The notes below the pieces were generated by a model that was given only the letters and a program-made list of their open reading frames with translations, made no database searches and was not told where the DNA came from. DNA of 64,000 nt from Euborellia annulipes (lineage: Eukaryota; Arthropoda; Insecta; Dermaptera; Anisolabididae): positions 1-64,000 of the forward strand of contig JAKCPI010013917.1 of the NCBI GenBank assembly GCA_023213315.1, written 5' to 3'. Positions 1-11,273 of the stretch are shown one piece after another. Numbering within the stretch: the stretch's first letter is position 1; the number at the start of each line of letters is the position of its first letter. The position numbers and the translations under genes were made by a program.

Positions 1-565
1 TATATGTAATATACCAGGTATATAGGGCCTATAGAAAGTATTGGTTGGAATTATGTTAAAAATTCAATGAATATACACGTTTTGAGGTCCCCTCTGAACA
101 AAATATCTCAAGAACGAAAAGAGTTACTAGAGAAGAGGGAGGTTGAAATTTTATATTCAAGTTAGGTATCCCCCTGAGACACAAAGCTTTTGAACTAAAT
201 TGGCCAAAGAGTACTAGTACTTTACTGATGTACTTTTTCAGTTTTTTTCGATTTTATCAAAATTCGCTCCAATGATTTTGATTAAAATTCATAAATCAAT
301 TATTTTCTACAGGCTCTTTAAATTGTATAGGCCTATTCTCATTTTGCCCTTGACATCTTTTGAAGCACACTTTACTCTTGTACTTCATAGGAAAGATAGG
401 AGAAATGGTTGCCATGGTAACAAAATATAAATATTTTCCCATGTTTATAAATTTTACATCTTGAATTAAAATGTACGGTTCTGTTATGCATATGTCGACA
501 CAAAAAAATCTGGTGTGACTAGCACACCTACCTTCGGTAATCGAAAGTTGTGTGCTGTCACTCCT
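1..565 (+). repeat. PalX dispersed repeat, left-truncated copy
   Basis: This is one of about a dozen copies of an unclassified 0.6-0.7 kb repeat. Landmarks in order are an AT palindrome with agagaaagta, the phrase gatatacacgttttgaggtc, an aagaacgaaaag block, a ctctttaaa block, an X-box-like site, and a terminal hairpin around ttcggtaatcgaaagttgtg. The window edge removes part of the left palindrome. I see no reading frame. Fuller copies lie at 14,306-14,852 (+), 18,563-19,170 (-) and 39,404-39,978 (-). Confidence 0.75.
408..421 (+). promoter_or_regulatory. RFX X-box-like site inside PalX
   Basis: GTTGCCATGGTAAC is an excellent fit to the palindromic X-box bound by RFX winged-helix factors. 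It belongs to the repeat: diverged versions occur at the same place in other copies (14,247-14,260; 14,647-14,660; 18,730-18,743; 39,505-39,518). Whether it is bound is unknown. Confidence 0.45.
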
Positions 566-1910
566 GAATTTTCCTTTCTCTTCCCCTATATATTTACAAA
601 TATATTTTGTTAGTTCCTCATCAAATGTATGTGAATTTAATTAAAGGATAATATTTCATTTATAGGCCTATCTAAATTTGTTCATTGTTAATTTAGAACC
701 GTGTACAGGCAGATGGTAGGTTACTCATCTAATTTAAGATGCTTTGAGTTATTTTCTGGATTCGCATTTCTTTATTTATTCTTATTTTAATTGTTAATTA
801 ATTTCACCCTTCAAGATGATATTTAATTATATCAGGGAATTTGATGAGATAATTAATTTAATGAAGTGAACCAATTTTTTCACTTCTCTATTCTCATTTA
901 GTGAAGAGGGTAAAAAAAAAAGAAAATACTTAAATAAATTGAACTATAAACATAAATTATCTTTTTAACCCTCCATTTATACTATATTGATATAATTAAA
1001 ATTTTGTTACACCATTATGGGTCTGCTTTCATAAAGAAGCCTTTACAATACATGATGGATATGGAGGTGGGAGTAATTAAGAGGGCGATAGGGTGATGAT
1101 GGAGTGTGATTGGGTTGCTTCTTCTTCCTTTGTGCTGTTATTAAGGGCACCCCTGGGAGATCCACCACATGTGGGTCTGCCACTCGCATATCAACACTTA
1201 CCTGAGTGATTGGCAATTTAATGTCTCTCTGCCTACCTACCAAATGGAGAGATAATTCATCAGGCAATATCGTCCTGTGTTCTCTTCTCGAACACAAACA
1301 CCCAGAAACGTTTCAGCATTGCGATGAAAGAGAAATTAATTTAGCTTTATTGCATAGCTAGAATTGAGTTTCTCTAATGCACAACTCTCCTACTTGCTCT
1401 CTTTCTATTATTAGACACTTGTAAATTTTATCCATTAGATATTATCTTTTTGATTAAATAAATTTTCTTTCGTTCATTGATATAAATCAGCAGTCTTAGA
1501 AACAAGACTAGATTCTTTGGAAACTTTTTTACAAGTTTTATTTGAGAGCATAGTCTATTCGATGCATAAATTAGCTTTTGGTTACTGGATGCTAGACAAT
1601 CTAAGTAACCATTTTTACCCCTTCCATTCCCTATTAATTGATAATTGAAAATTTAAAGAGTTGGCTGCAGAAAGTACTAACCCACAATTATGACAAAATC
1701 GACTTTTTAGCACCATCAATTGAGCAAAGTTCTGTACTACGTGTACAAATTCTTTTTCAGCCTGATATTGCCATTAGAGTGCTCTGACAGTAGAAAAAAA
1801 ATTTGGTGACTGGTCGCACAGCACACAACTTTCTCCGTTAATTGTACATAATGTACAAATAATAAAAACAAACATTTCATCTACTAGGCCCTACATAATA
1901 TGAATTTTAA
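566..1910. other. Upstream noncoding, AT-rich, one GC-balanced island
   Basis: No gene is visible. About 1,040-1,320 is a non-repetitive island of ordinary base composition inside AT-rich DNA. A short PalX hairpin fragment (ggtcgcacagcacacaactt) sits at about 1,800-1,850. Confidence 0.5.
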
Positions 1911-2173
1911 GGAGCCCCTACACGGTCAACCATTTTGATCAAACGGTTCACTCAATCGATTGACGCGCGCTTCAATCAACTTCAATCGACCCTTCAATCT
2001 TTTGATCAAAACTCCGTCACATTTCCGTATTTTTTTTAAACTTCTGGAGGGGAGGGGGTAATTACCCCTTTACCGGGAAGGGGTCCTTGTATTCCACCCT
2101 TGACAGGTTCCTAGATGGCCAATCTGGCTTGATTCAATCTTTAGATCAAAATGATTGACCGTGAAGGGCCACC
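1911..2173. mobile_element. PIF/Harbinger-like MITE
   Basis: A 263-bp palindromic element. The left end begins GGAGCCCCTACACGGTCAA and the right end is its inverted partner (ttgaccgtgaagggccacc). Both arms continue into an inverted gatcaaa motif. The element is flanked by TTTAA on both sides (1,906-1,910 and 2,174-2,178), compatible with the TWA target duplications of PIF/Harbinger. There is no transposase, so it is non-autonomous. Confidence 0.6.
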
Positions 2174-2399
2174 TTTAAACTTGAGATTACTTAGGATATG
2201 ACTTGGGCTAATCGATTCATATTGAATGCTATAAGACCTAGTAATTGAAGTTTTATAATTACTAAAAGAACTGTAGCATTTATAAACTTATTTTCTCTTT
2301 AATTAGGGGTTGGCAATCCGCGGCAGGCGAGCCGCTCTTCAGCCTGAATATATTTTAATTTTTATAATAATAAATAAATAATAGTATAATAGGCTAATT

Positions 2400-2734
2400 C
2401 AGCGTTTTCCAAACTGTGAGGCGCGCCTCCCTAGGGAGGCGCGGACTAGTCTAAGGGGAGGCGCGAATATTGGCCACCAAGATCAATTTTTCAATTGATT
2501 GCTAGTTTTATAAATAAAATAATAAAATTTAGAAGATTCTGGGACGGAGTTTTTAATTAAAATAATAAATATAAATAAATAAAAAAAAATATTTTTATAG
2601 AAATTTATATTTTGATTTAGTTATTAAAAATTTTTGTTTTTGTATTATTTTATTACATGTGTGTGGGGGGAGGGGCGTCATACGATTAAATATTTTTAAG
2701 GGAGGCGTTGTAACATAAAGTTTGGAAACTACTG
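2400..2734 (+). repeat. hAT MITE unit, left part of composite
   Basis: This unit has its own left end (cagcgttttccaaact), a gaggcgcg-rich palindrome near ctccctagggag, an AT-rich body and its own right end (agtttggaaactactg). Its outer flanks 2,392-2,399 and 2,735-2,742 match only 5 of 8, whereas the composite's outer flanks match 8 of 8. Confidence 0.7.
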
Positions 2735-3217
2735 GCCTAAAGTAAGACTCATTCTAGAAAATTATACTATGTGTAAAACCCAAAGGCGAATCCAGGGAAG
2801 TTTTTCAGGGTTTTAATTTTTTTCTGACTAGACGCGAAGCTCGCCGAAGGCGATAGCATTGTTAATTATTTTATTTATTAGGATTGGATAAAGGGTTGAA
2901 AAATTGAAAAAAAAAAAAAAAAGTTTTTTAAATATATTTTAGCTAAATCGATGCCAAATAAATAGAAAACATTCAAAAAAAGAGGGTTGATTATTATTTT
3001 GATTAGGGGGTGAAGGGTTGATTATTTAAGAAAGGGCTTGGAATATTCCAAATCACTTGTTATGATTTTTTTCCATCTCTAAATATAGTTAGATTAGAGT
3101 AAAAGATTTTTTTCATTAGGTAGAAAAGTAAGATATGATTAGTCCACTTAGAATTTTACTGGGGTGAGTTACCGCATCTTTTTGTATATAGAACTAATCT
3201 CACTCATTTCGGATTTG
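2735..3217. other. Interior of composite hAT element
   Basis: Noncoding. 2,880-3,115 (ggataaagggttgaaaaatt onward) is closely matched at 44,935-45,150. From 3,110 the sequence (cattaggtagaaaagtaag onward) is matched from 48,085. In the second copy the two halves are about 2.9 kb apart. Confidence 0.6.
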
Positions 3218-3450
3218 AATTTTTACTTTCTCTTACCTATATGTATATATTAATATACACCTATATAGAGAGAAAGTATTGGGTTCATGTCAAAAATACG
3301 ATATCGAGACTTTGATGGATATACACGTTTTGAGGGGTTCTGAATCCAAAAAAGTGGTTTTCGTGACATGGTCTGTCTGTCTGTGTTCAATTTAAAGCAT
3401 GAAGGAATTGAGCCAGGCGGTTGAAATTTTATATTTAAGTTAGGCACCCC
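3218..3450 (+). repeat. PalX fragment inside composite hAT
   Basis: Left palindrome (tactttctcttacctatatg ... agagaaagta), the gatatacacgttttgag phrase and the gtctgtctgtgttc stretch. Its counterpart at the same place in the second composite is 48,186-48,450, so it was present before the two copies separated. Confidence 0.7.
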
Positions 3451-3486
3451 CTAGGGCGTGAAAATAAGATTTGAGAAAAATATTTT

Positions 3487-3683
3487 TCTTCAGGAATGAA
3501 AGTTAGAAAAAACGAAGCCAGAATTTTTTCTTTAAAAATATATTTTAACAGCTGACGTTTCGGTTTTGGTCAAAGCCATCCTCGGAGCTGTCATCCGAGG
3601 ATGACTTTGACCAAGGCCGAAACGTAAGCTGTTAAAATATATTTTTAAAGAAAGTTTTCTTCTAACTTTCATTCCTGATACAA
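3487..3683. repeat. Foldback repeat with GAAACGT motif
   Basis: An inverted repeat of about 85-bp arms: gaatgaaagttagaa ... agctgacgtttcgg on the left, and ccgaaacgtaagctg ... cttctaactttcattcc on the right, meeting at ctcggagctgtcatccgag. It carries the GAGGATG...CCGAAACGT motif seen in the other foldbacks. The second composite (48,480-48,620) keeps only the right arm. Confidence 0.7.
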
Positions 3684-3712
3684 ATTCCACCAGCCATAAA
3701 ATACCCTTATAC

Positions 3713-3968
3713 CAGCGTTTTCCAAACTGTAGTCTAAGGGGAGGCGCGAATATTGGCCACCAGGACCAATTTTCCAAATGATTGCAAGTTTTAACATAAA
3801 TAAGAATAAATAAAAAAAAAAAATATTTTTATATAAATTTATATTTTTTAGCATTAAAAATTTTTGTTTTTGTATTATTTTATAAAATGGGGGGGGGAGG
3901 GGGAGAGAAGGCGTCTTGAGATTAAATATTTTAAGGGAGGCGTGGTAACATAAAGTTTGGAAACCACT
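3713..3968 (+). repeat. hAT MITE unit, right part of composite
   Basis: Starts cagcgttttccaaactg and ends agtttggaaaccactg. It is shortened relative to the left unit by loss of the gaggcgcg palindrome. The copy at 48,660-48,921 matches it closely, including the preceding cccttatac. Confidence 0.7.
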
Positions 3969-3976
3969 GGGCTAAT

Positions 3977-5240
3977 TATCTTTATTAAAAATATGTTTAT
4001 AATGGTATGATGCGGTGGGATTTTTTAAAATTATTTAAGGCTTCCTACTTAAAATAGGTTGCTGATCTCGGTTTCATACGAAAATAGTAATTTATAACTA
4101 GCATTTTACTTTCCCTTACCTATATATGTAATATATAGTGAGAAAGTATTGTTTTTTATATGATTATGTGAACTTATTTAAAGAAATTACATTTCATGAC
4201 TTATAAAATTATTTTGTTATGTTATTATAGGCTACTAAGCAAATAAAAAAATTTTGCTAATTGACGATACACTTTTCTAAAATAAATTGTAAAAAACTCA
4301 GCCTACTTAGGCTATCCCATCACCTATTCAATTATTTATTTTAGAAAGTCAACAATTTAATCATATTTTATTTACATAATTCCTTGAAAAATGAAATCAC
4401 GAAAGTCTTTAAGTTTTGTTTGAAAATACACACGCGATTCATTAGTATTCTCTCCCTAGAGGCAAAATTCCTAAAATGTCAAACACAAATTTTATTAAAT
4501 ATGACACAATGATGTATAGATTGTAAACAATGACCGATCGAGTGGTAATCTCTGCCCTTTTGGCACATTTGCTTGGATTTCTTGTCTCATTCACTCTCTG
4601 CAAACTGATTCCGCTCCCTTTTGCCGCTATTTACTCTGGATTCTAATTGAGATCTAACCCCTCATATACCTTTCCGCCTTTCAGCACTATTATAGAGCTT
4701 TAGAAGCCAGTAGAATATTCATATGCTGGTGACCTTCTCTGTGATCGCCTGAAATGCATTTTACATGTTTCATCTCTCTGCTGCTCTCTCACTCTCTCTC
4801 CTCTTTCTCTGACCCTTCTATATAGAGTATACTTATATGTCTGTTTGTCCATTTATACATATGTAGCGTGAACATGAAATGGGCTTGGCTGCTTCTGCTT
4901 AAAACACAATAATAACCATAATAAGTGCAAATAAAATAAAAGAATATTTTACCAGATTGGAAAAACACCGTCAAATGCAAATTGCGCCAAATTAATTTAT
5001 CTTTTACTTTAATATAATTTTTATAGTATTTAATTTCATATTATAACAAAATGCTATTAGTAATTTTTTTTTTAATTTACTAATCCTTTTATTCATTGTG
5101 AGTTACCATGACTATATAATTCACCATTTCACTTAGTAACTCACAACTTGTGAGCACGTGAGCGAGTTACCTAAGCTAAGACAGGCATTTATTTCGATGC
5201 CAGCCTTCCTACATCCCCCTTCAAACTCAATCAGAATTTT
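3977..5240. other. AT-rich flank with PalX scrap and unique island
   Basis: 4,100-4,155 is a scrap of the PalX left palindrome. 4,530-4,770 is a GC-balanced, single-copy-looking island. The rest is AT-rich with no gene. A motif around 5,160 (gagttacctaagctaag) recurs loosely at about 42,950. Confidence 0.4.
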
Positions 5241-5244
5241 TTTC

Positions 5245-5950
5245 TTTTCATAGAAATGGTTCAGAGGATGGCGGCTAGATTTGTTTTTGGAAAATCTGAT
5301 AGATTCAGTAGTCCTAGTTTGATGATTATATAATTAGGCTGGGCTAGTTTATTAGAAAGAAGGGAGTGGGCAAAATTGAGGGTAATGCTTAAGGCATATC
5401 AAGGTATAAGGAATTGGGAGGAGATAACAAGTAGATTTCGGGAACCAAATTATTATAGTAGGGTTGAGAAAGCCAAGATTCTGTTCTTGAAGAATTTAGG
5501 TTTGCAGTCGTTTGTAGGATCTGGAATTAATTTGTTAAACGGTATGTCTGTCACTATTTCGGATTATAGTCCTCTGCCCCCTATTATAAAATCTATAATA
5601 AATTTTGTCAAGTCCTAATGTGTTAGTTGTGCGAAATTTTTATTTAGTTCTTGATCGCACAAAATAGTTCAGGAAGAGAGGTCATACCGTCCTTTTTAAG
5701 ACGAATGTCGGGATGGCTAATGCGACAATTACCCCTGGCCTCGTGGCTTGCGCGAATTTTTGAGGTTAATTTTTTTTTATTTATTACGATGGACCATGTA
5801 AATTGTTAATGGGCATACATTTCTAATTTTTTTTATTTTGTTTTATTTGTTGTTATTGTATTTGAATTTGTATTGTGTTTGTTGGACCTAGCCACCGAGG
5901 ACTTGTGCCTCTAAGCAGGCTGTAATAAATTTATTTATTTATTTATAGTT
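5245..5950 (+). pseudogene. Non-LTR retrotransposon 3' end, broken reverse transcriptase tail
   Basis: Frame 5,260-5,618 reads as the C-terminal tail of a LINE reverse transcriptase. VQRMAARFVFGKSDR followed by LGWASLLERREWAKLRVMLK matches the common LINE pattern QRRAARFV...LGWxxLxxRRxxxRLxxLYK. A TAA stop lies between these two blocks (5,329-5,331), so the copy is dead. The frame ends at TAA 5,616-5,618 and is followed by a UTR ending cctctaagcaggctgtaata plus an (attt)n tail. The 5' part of the element is missing, as in normal LINE truncation. The same 3' end recurs at 58,010-58,082. The clade (CR1, L2 or Jockey-like) cannot be fixed from this piece. Confidence 0.8.
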
Positions 5951-5994
5951 GTATTTTCCTTTCTTTCGCTGATCCCGAATTGATAGCCATAATG

Positions 5995-6058
5995 TTAATT
6001 TTCTCAAAACTCGGTAGTTGGCCCTTGACACACTAATGCGAAACAGGGTCCATATATA
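5995..6058 (-). repeat. Solo arm of inverted-repeat element F
   Basis: cttgacacactaatgcgaaa and the preceding aaactcggtag match the right arm of the 282-bp F element at 50,009-50,290. The partner arm is absent here. Confidence 0.6.
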
Positions 6059-6491
6059 ACAGTAGTTATAAATTCACCATTAAAATAAATACAGCATTTG
6101 CTTACATAAAAAATATTGGCACTTCTATTGTTATTATTTGTTTATTAAGACTTAATCCAAAATTTTAATAAGTTTTTTTTATATTAAATCGTAAAAAAAA
6201 AAAAATTAGTTTGCTATGAATGAAAATTTAAAAAATGTTTACTAATTTACATAACATTATTAAAATAAAAAAAATTTTACTCTAAAGTGAATAATTAAAA
6301 AGTTGTTAAATAAAAAATTGCACTCACTAAAAATACAAATTGTTTTTTTTTTTTTTATACTAAAAAAATATATAAAATGAGATTACATTATTAAATCAGT
6401 GCATAATTTCACTTTTAATTATTTATTATCAACGATCGCATATAAGCTACGTTTTATTAACTAATAATTAAGCTTACAGTTGTTAGTACTA
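6059..6491. other. AT-rich noncoding
   Basis: Runs of A and T with no gene or recognisable element. Confidence 0.5.
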
Positions 6492-6675
6492 ATTTTACTT
6501 TCTCTTACCTACATATGTACCCTATATATAGAGAGAGAAAGTAGTGGTTTCATGTCAAAAATACTATGTCGAGATTTTGATGGATATATCAACGATTTTG
6601 ATTAAAATTCAAAAATCAATTATTTTTTAGATACTCTTTAAAATGTATATCTCATTTTGCCATTGAAATCTTATA
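6492..6675 (+). repeat. PalX copy with internal deletion
   Basis: Starts with the left palindrome and runs to ttttgatggatata, then jumps directly to the caacgattttgattaaaatt block. The roughly 250 bp found between these in full copies are missing. Confidence 0.65.
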
Positions 6676-7629
6676 CAACGGATCTCTATATAATTTAAGA
6701 TTATCATAATTAGATCAGACAAATAATACAAAATTTTCGATAATAGTCATTTAATTTCTTTAAAATGAGCAAATTTATTTAAAAAGCTAACAAAAAATAT
6801 GCCTTTCTCATTTGATTTGCTTCTTTATTCGATTATTCTTCAAAAAATTTGATTTGTATTCATGAGCCAATAAATCACCTAGTCCACACGTAGGTTTTGG
6901 CAAATTCAAACAATAAAAAAAATCGCACACACATTCAGAATTTTTGTTTGCTAAATTGCTTTGCGTGCAAAAAGCATCTATACTTTTTCTTATTTGATTA
7001 AGTAATATTTTTAATAGGATCTTTTAAAGCACTGTTAAAAAAAAAGAGAAAAATCTTTACGTGCTCTAAAATATTCATGGATTTTTTTTCGAATAGAAAT
7101 TGTTTTTCTCTATTTCTTTTCTTTAATTTGTATAATATTATTTTTATCTTTTTGTTTCGGTCACAAATTGAATTTTTATCTCATAAATATCAGTATTATA
7201 TAGGTGAATATAACTATTATGAATTTGTCGAATTAATATTGGCATTTTTCCGCTCGGCTACCAGTATACCATTCTGGCTCACCCTAATATTATAGTATAT
7301 AACATTCTATTGTAGTCCTATTGAAAAAGAAAGCATGACAAACTCGCGATCCTGAGTTTATTTGGAATGCCAAAATGAAATTTAAGCAGTCAAATTTTAT
7401 AAGGTTTGGAGATCATTATATTTTTCATTTTTTTGTTCTTTAGCCACCTCGAAATATCAAAAAAAAAGGGAGGGGGGAGTCCGACATTGTTCCCTCTCCA
7501 CCTCTCAAATGAATAAATGAAACATTTTAAATAATTTTTACCATTTAAGTGTTAACAGTATAGTATGATAAGTACTTTCTTTTTAAATAAATTGGTAAAA
7601 TTCTCCTATTCATATATTCAAATCTTTTG
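6676..7629. other. AT-rich noncoding
   Basis: No gene. Short frames here are made of AAA/TTT-type codons and show no family signal. Confidence 0.5.
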
Positions 7630-7823
7630 CGCTCGGAGCTTGGTGTAGTGGTTAGCTTGCTGGCCATTTGTACCAAGGATCGCGGGTTCGCAACCCGTCC
7701 CTCGCGACAAAAATTTATTTATTTTGTATTGGCTACCAATCAATTTAAATAAAAAGGGACGGGGTCTAAATGGGCATTGATGCCGAAAAAGACCTTAAAT
7801 AAAATTGAAATTAAAAAAAAAAA
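7630..7823 (+). mobile_element. SINE-B copy (tRNA-derived)
   Basis: The tRNA-like head has an A-box-like tggtgtagtggttag and a B-box-like gcgggttcgcaaccc. Next come a weak hairpin around ggctaccaatc and the core tctaaatgggcattgatgcc followed by gaaaaagacc, then an A-rich tail. The core is shared with the SINE-A family. It is not a functional tRNA: there is no closing acceptor stem. Confidence 0.75.
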
Positions 7824-8481
7824 TTAAAGTAAATTAATTAAAGTCTAAATTAAGGGAAAAGATATAGACCTTAGCTTTTATTTTGCTATTTGAATTTTTT
7901 GATACAAAAAATGGATGTTTATTTCTACTCACCAAAACGCAATATTTTAATAATTTTCATTGTTCCTTTTTGCCTCAGGCTTTAATTATTGATTTAATTC
8001 ATTTCCATTACCACTCGAAATATTAAAGGTCAAACCAATATGATATTTAATTTATACTAACGTGGAGAAAATTATAATGAAAAGTCAAGAAATAAAATAT
8101 CAAAAAATTGATTTAATTAATATTTCATGATAATTCAAGTGGAAATGCCCGCCTTCGGCGGAAGCTGGGACCTTTTCTTTTCCAGTCTTAAATTAATTTT
8201 CTAAGATCTGGAGATTTTGCATGAAAATTAATCAAATTTAAAATATTAAGATGACACCATTATTGCCTGCCTATAATCATTGAGACGAAAGTCCGAAAAT
8301 TCAATTTTTGATTTAAGCCTACCCAAATGATATTAAAATGTCTTCACTTTGGAGTGCCAAAGTGTCGAAAATATATTTCCATTCTTTGTCTGTTTTTCTT
8401 TAAAATATCAAATTATTTGTGATGCTATAATGATGTTCTTAACAATATTTAAAGTTTAAGGCTCTCATTGAAACATTTTCT
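7824..8481. other. AT-rich noncoding
   Basis: No gene. A small hairpin, cgccttcggcgg, sits at about 8,151-8,162. Confidence 0.5.
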
Positions 8482-8650
8482 AAATAAAAACACTCGGGTA
8501 TTTATTTCAAATTATTTATTGACACTTTGGGTCATCCTCATAAAGGAATTCTTAACTTCTGGAAGTCACACACCAGTGTCGAAATACGAATTAAGTCTTG
8601 ATTTATAATTAATAAATAACTTGAAACAAATAGCCGAGTGTTTTTATTTA
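8482..8650. repeat. Foldback repeat
   Basis: Left arm aaataaaaacactcgg ... caaattattta pairs with right arm taaataacttga ... ccgagtgtttttattt. A gtgtcgaaatacg stretch in the right half resembles the GAAAC motif of the other foldbacks. Confidence 0.55.
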
Positions 8651-9770
8651 TTTTAATTCTTCCCTAATGTTCAAAATTCATAAAAAAAGTGGGAAAAAAT
8701 TCATTAAGAGATAATTTAAAAATTTTTTATTGTTGTAATAAAATTTTTTATAGACTTTTTTTTAAGTTAATGAGATTTTCAATTTGTAAATCCTAACAAT
8801 AAATTTTTTTGACAGGTGAGCTTCGTATTTTTAATTATTTATTATTTACTATAATAATCCTCTTATGTGATATTGTGATATTGGGCCATAAATCTTTTTC
8901 GATATTGGAGTTGCAGTAAAAAAAAAAAACCCGGAAAATCGAATTTGCCATAGATCACTTTAATTAGAGGTTTTGTGCTCTACTCTAGTGAAGGGCCTTA
9001 ATGGGCCTAGTACCGACCGGAAGTCCCTTTTGCTCAACTCTTGATATAAATTTCTCGCCTTTGTTCTTTTGAAGGTTTGTCCCCTCTCTTGTCAAGTCCT
9101 TTTGGTTTTTTTTTTATTTTTTTTTATTTTAATAACACGAATATCTCTCATTGCAAGTGTCAGGTTTGCGTGCCAAGCATGTTTCATTTATTATGTCCTC
9201 TCGTCAAACAGAGGATGGACGCTTTATCAAACAACAAAAATTAATTTCTCTTTAGGAAATTTTATCAAATATATAATTAATAAATTAGAATATTTTTGAC
9301 AATGAAATATAAGATAATTAAAGAATTTTTTTGTACACTTTATTCAAATATGGCAATCATTTATGAAAATGTTTTTTACATGTATGTTAAACTTATTAAA
9401 AAAAAAAAGAATAAAACGAAATATTATGTTATTTATTTTCTTTCAGTGTAAGCTACAATTGTTAGTCAACTTTTTCATATTTTAAACTAATAATTTATTT
9501 TTGGCACTATAAGTAGTATACTGATAACACCGATTTTTTATATACACTATTTTTTGACAACAAAAAGCGCTCCAATATAAACGGTGGATAATTATAAATC
9601 AACCTAATGGTATACTGATAACGCACTTTAGCGCATATAATTTATATACAGTGGCAGATTTGTTTGAATATATTTTTTTTTATACTGGCTAATTAACTTA
9701 TGATTCACTTTTTACTTTCTCTTATTTCACTTATTGTTGCACTCATTTTAATGGATTAAGGCAAATATTG
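8651..9770. other. AT-rich noncoding
   Basis: No gene. 8,935-9,070 has more balanced composition. 9,515-9,650 contains a loose inverted repeat with tatactgataac repeated. Confidence 0.4.
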
Positions 9771-10011
9771 GCCCTCGGGGCTTGGTGTAGAGGTTAGCGT
9801 GCTACCCTCGTATACCAAACGTCGCGGGTTCGGACCCCAGGCAGTCCGATGATTTTATTTAAGCCAATTGGATACCAAATGGCTTAAATAAGAATGCCTG
9901 GTCCCCAAGTAAATATATATCGTAAAAGTCTTAAATGGCCTAAGTTGCCAAAAAGACTGTGTGAATGTGAGAGTGAATGAGAAAAAAAAGTGTGAGTGTT
10001 TAAAAAAAAAA
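9771..10011 (+). mobile_element. SINE-A copy with target duplication
   Basis: tRNA-like head (gggcttggtgtagaggttag; B box ggttcggacc), central hairpin around ggataccaaatggctt, core tcttaaatggcctaagttgc, a tail of GTGTGAATGAG-type repeats and an A run. Near-identical flanks aggcaaatattg (9,759-9,770) and aggcacatattg (10,012-10,023) are a target duplication of about 12 bp, which indicates LINE-driven insertion. Confidence 0.85.
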
Positions 10012-10012
10012 A

Positions 10013-11273
10013 GGCACATATTGAAGAATTAATTTTTCCCGTTATTTTAATTATAATTTGTTTTTTAAGTATTTTGTAAAATTGTTAAGGAGATCATTAT
10101 TTTTCTCTCCTTTTTTACTTTTTTTATATTAAGTAGACTATATATTCATTATTATTTATTTATTATATTTTTAATTAACTTTTTTTTTCTTTTGTTTCAG
10201 GTAAACTGCTCCAACTCGATTTTAAAATATCAAGCTTCTTTGTTACTTTCTAAATAGGTCAGTAAATTTTTTACAACAATTATAATAATGATAATATATA
10301 TCATGGAGAATTATTTTTTTATTAATAAATAATATACAGTATAGACTACTCGTTACGTTTTCATATTTACTTCTGCATATTCCTTCTCTTATTTCGCCAT
10401 TCGCCATTCGTTGGAATGACCATTTTAACACCATATACATGTATTTCTCTTTATTTATAATTTTTCCGAGATTTTGCAGGTAGGGGTGGTTTGGATCCTT
10501 ATCTCCCCCGGCTACGGCCATTCTTTTATAGATTATAAAGAATTTTTTAGTTGACAAACATGTGAACGTTTTAATAAATTTTAACATTAAACTGACGAAA
10601 AAACTCCTTGTTGAAATGTATTTAATCAAATTATATAAATTTTGTTGAAACAATAACTATAATTATAGGCAAGTGTCATCCAGCATTCAAATAAATTATT
10701 AGCTTGTTTGCGTGTTTAGAGCAGATTAAACTAAAGCTAAAATTGATATATTGGATATCTTTAGGGAATTGAATATCATATTATTAAACATGGCAGCCAG
10801 CGTTTTAAACATTCATTTATATCTATTTATTCAAAGAATAAGAGTCAAGAATTGATTTTTAATTTTTGATAATGTTTTTTCGTAACATTTAATGAATGAA
10901 GACCTTGTTTTTTTTTATTTTTTTTTATTTTTATTTTTTTAGAGTAAACCACCAAAAATACGTATCTGTTGAATCGGTTGCGTATTTTTAGTTATTTTCG
11001 AGAAAAAAATAATTGAGAATTAAGTCTTTTCAGTTCATTAAAATATATAACCAAATAATTTATATATTTTTTCATTATTTATTATATTCTTAAGATCTCA
11101 GACCTGCTAAAAGTCAAGGGTTCGCTTCCCCTCCCAGGCGAGAAATTTATTTCAATTGAATTTGTAGACGAATAACTGATATCGTAAATATCGTCTTAAT
11201 TATTAGAAAATAATCCATTCATTCCGTCATTTCTTCATTTACAATTTTAATACATTCTTTAAATTCAAATGGT
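10013..11273. other. AT-rich noncoding with SINE-B fragment
   Basis: 11,098-11,175 is a decayed SINE-B piece (gggttcgcttcccctcccag, then gcgagaaatttatttcaatt). A 136-codon open frame on the minus strand at 10,243-10,653 is AT-driven and resembles no family, so it is not annotated as a gene. Confidence 0.45.

Larger units (their letters stand above)
2400..3968. mobile_element. Composite non-autonomous hAT element, copy 1
   Basis: The outer ends are CAGCGTTTTCCAAACT (left) and the inverse of CAGTGGTTTCCAAACTT (right). The flanks 2,392-2,399 and 3,969-3,976 are identical 8-mers, ggctaatt, the 8-bp target duplication typical of hAT. Inside are two MITE-like units (2,400-2,734 and 3,713-3,968) in the same orientation around about 980 bp that hold a PalX fragment and a foldback. 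The same order of parts recurs at 44,457-48,921 with its own 8-bp duplication, so the whole block appears to have moved as a unit. No transposase reading frame is visible. Confidence 0.75.

Noticed and set aside
3218..3450. Open frames in PalX copies (for example 3,250-3,447 and 48,216-48,479)
   Set aside because: Similar peptides recur only because the repeat recurs; frames are broken in other copies, so there is no conserved protein.
4789..4980. 63-codon minus-strand frame
   Set aside because: No domain, and composition is that of the surrounding noncoding sequence.
10243..10653. 136-codon minus-strand frame
   Set aside because: Longest minus-strand frame upstream, but codons follow AT-rich composition, with long F/I/K/N/Y runs and no domain or promoter.
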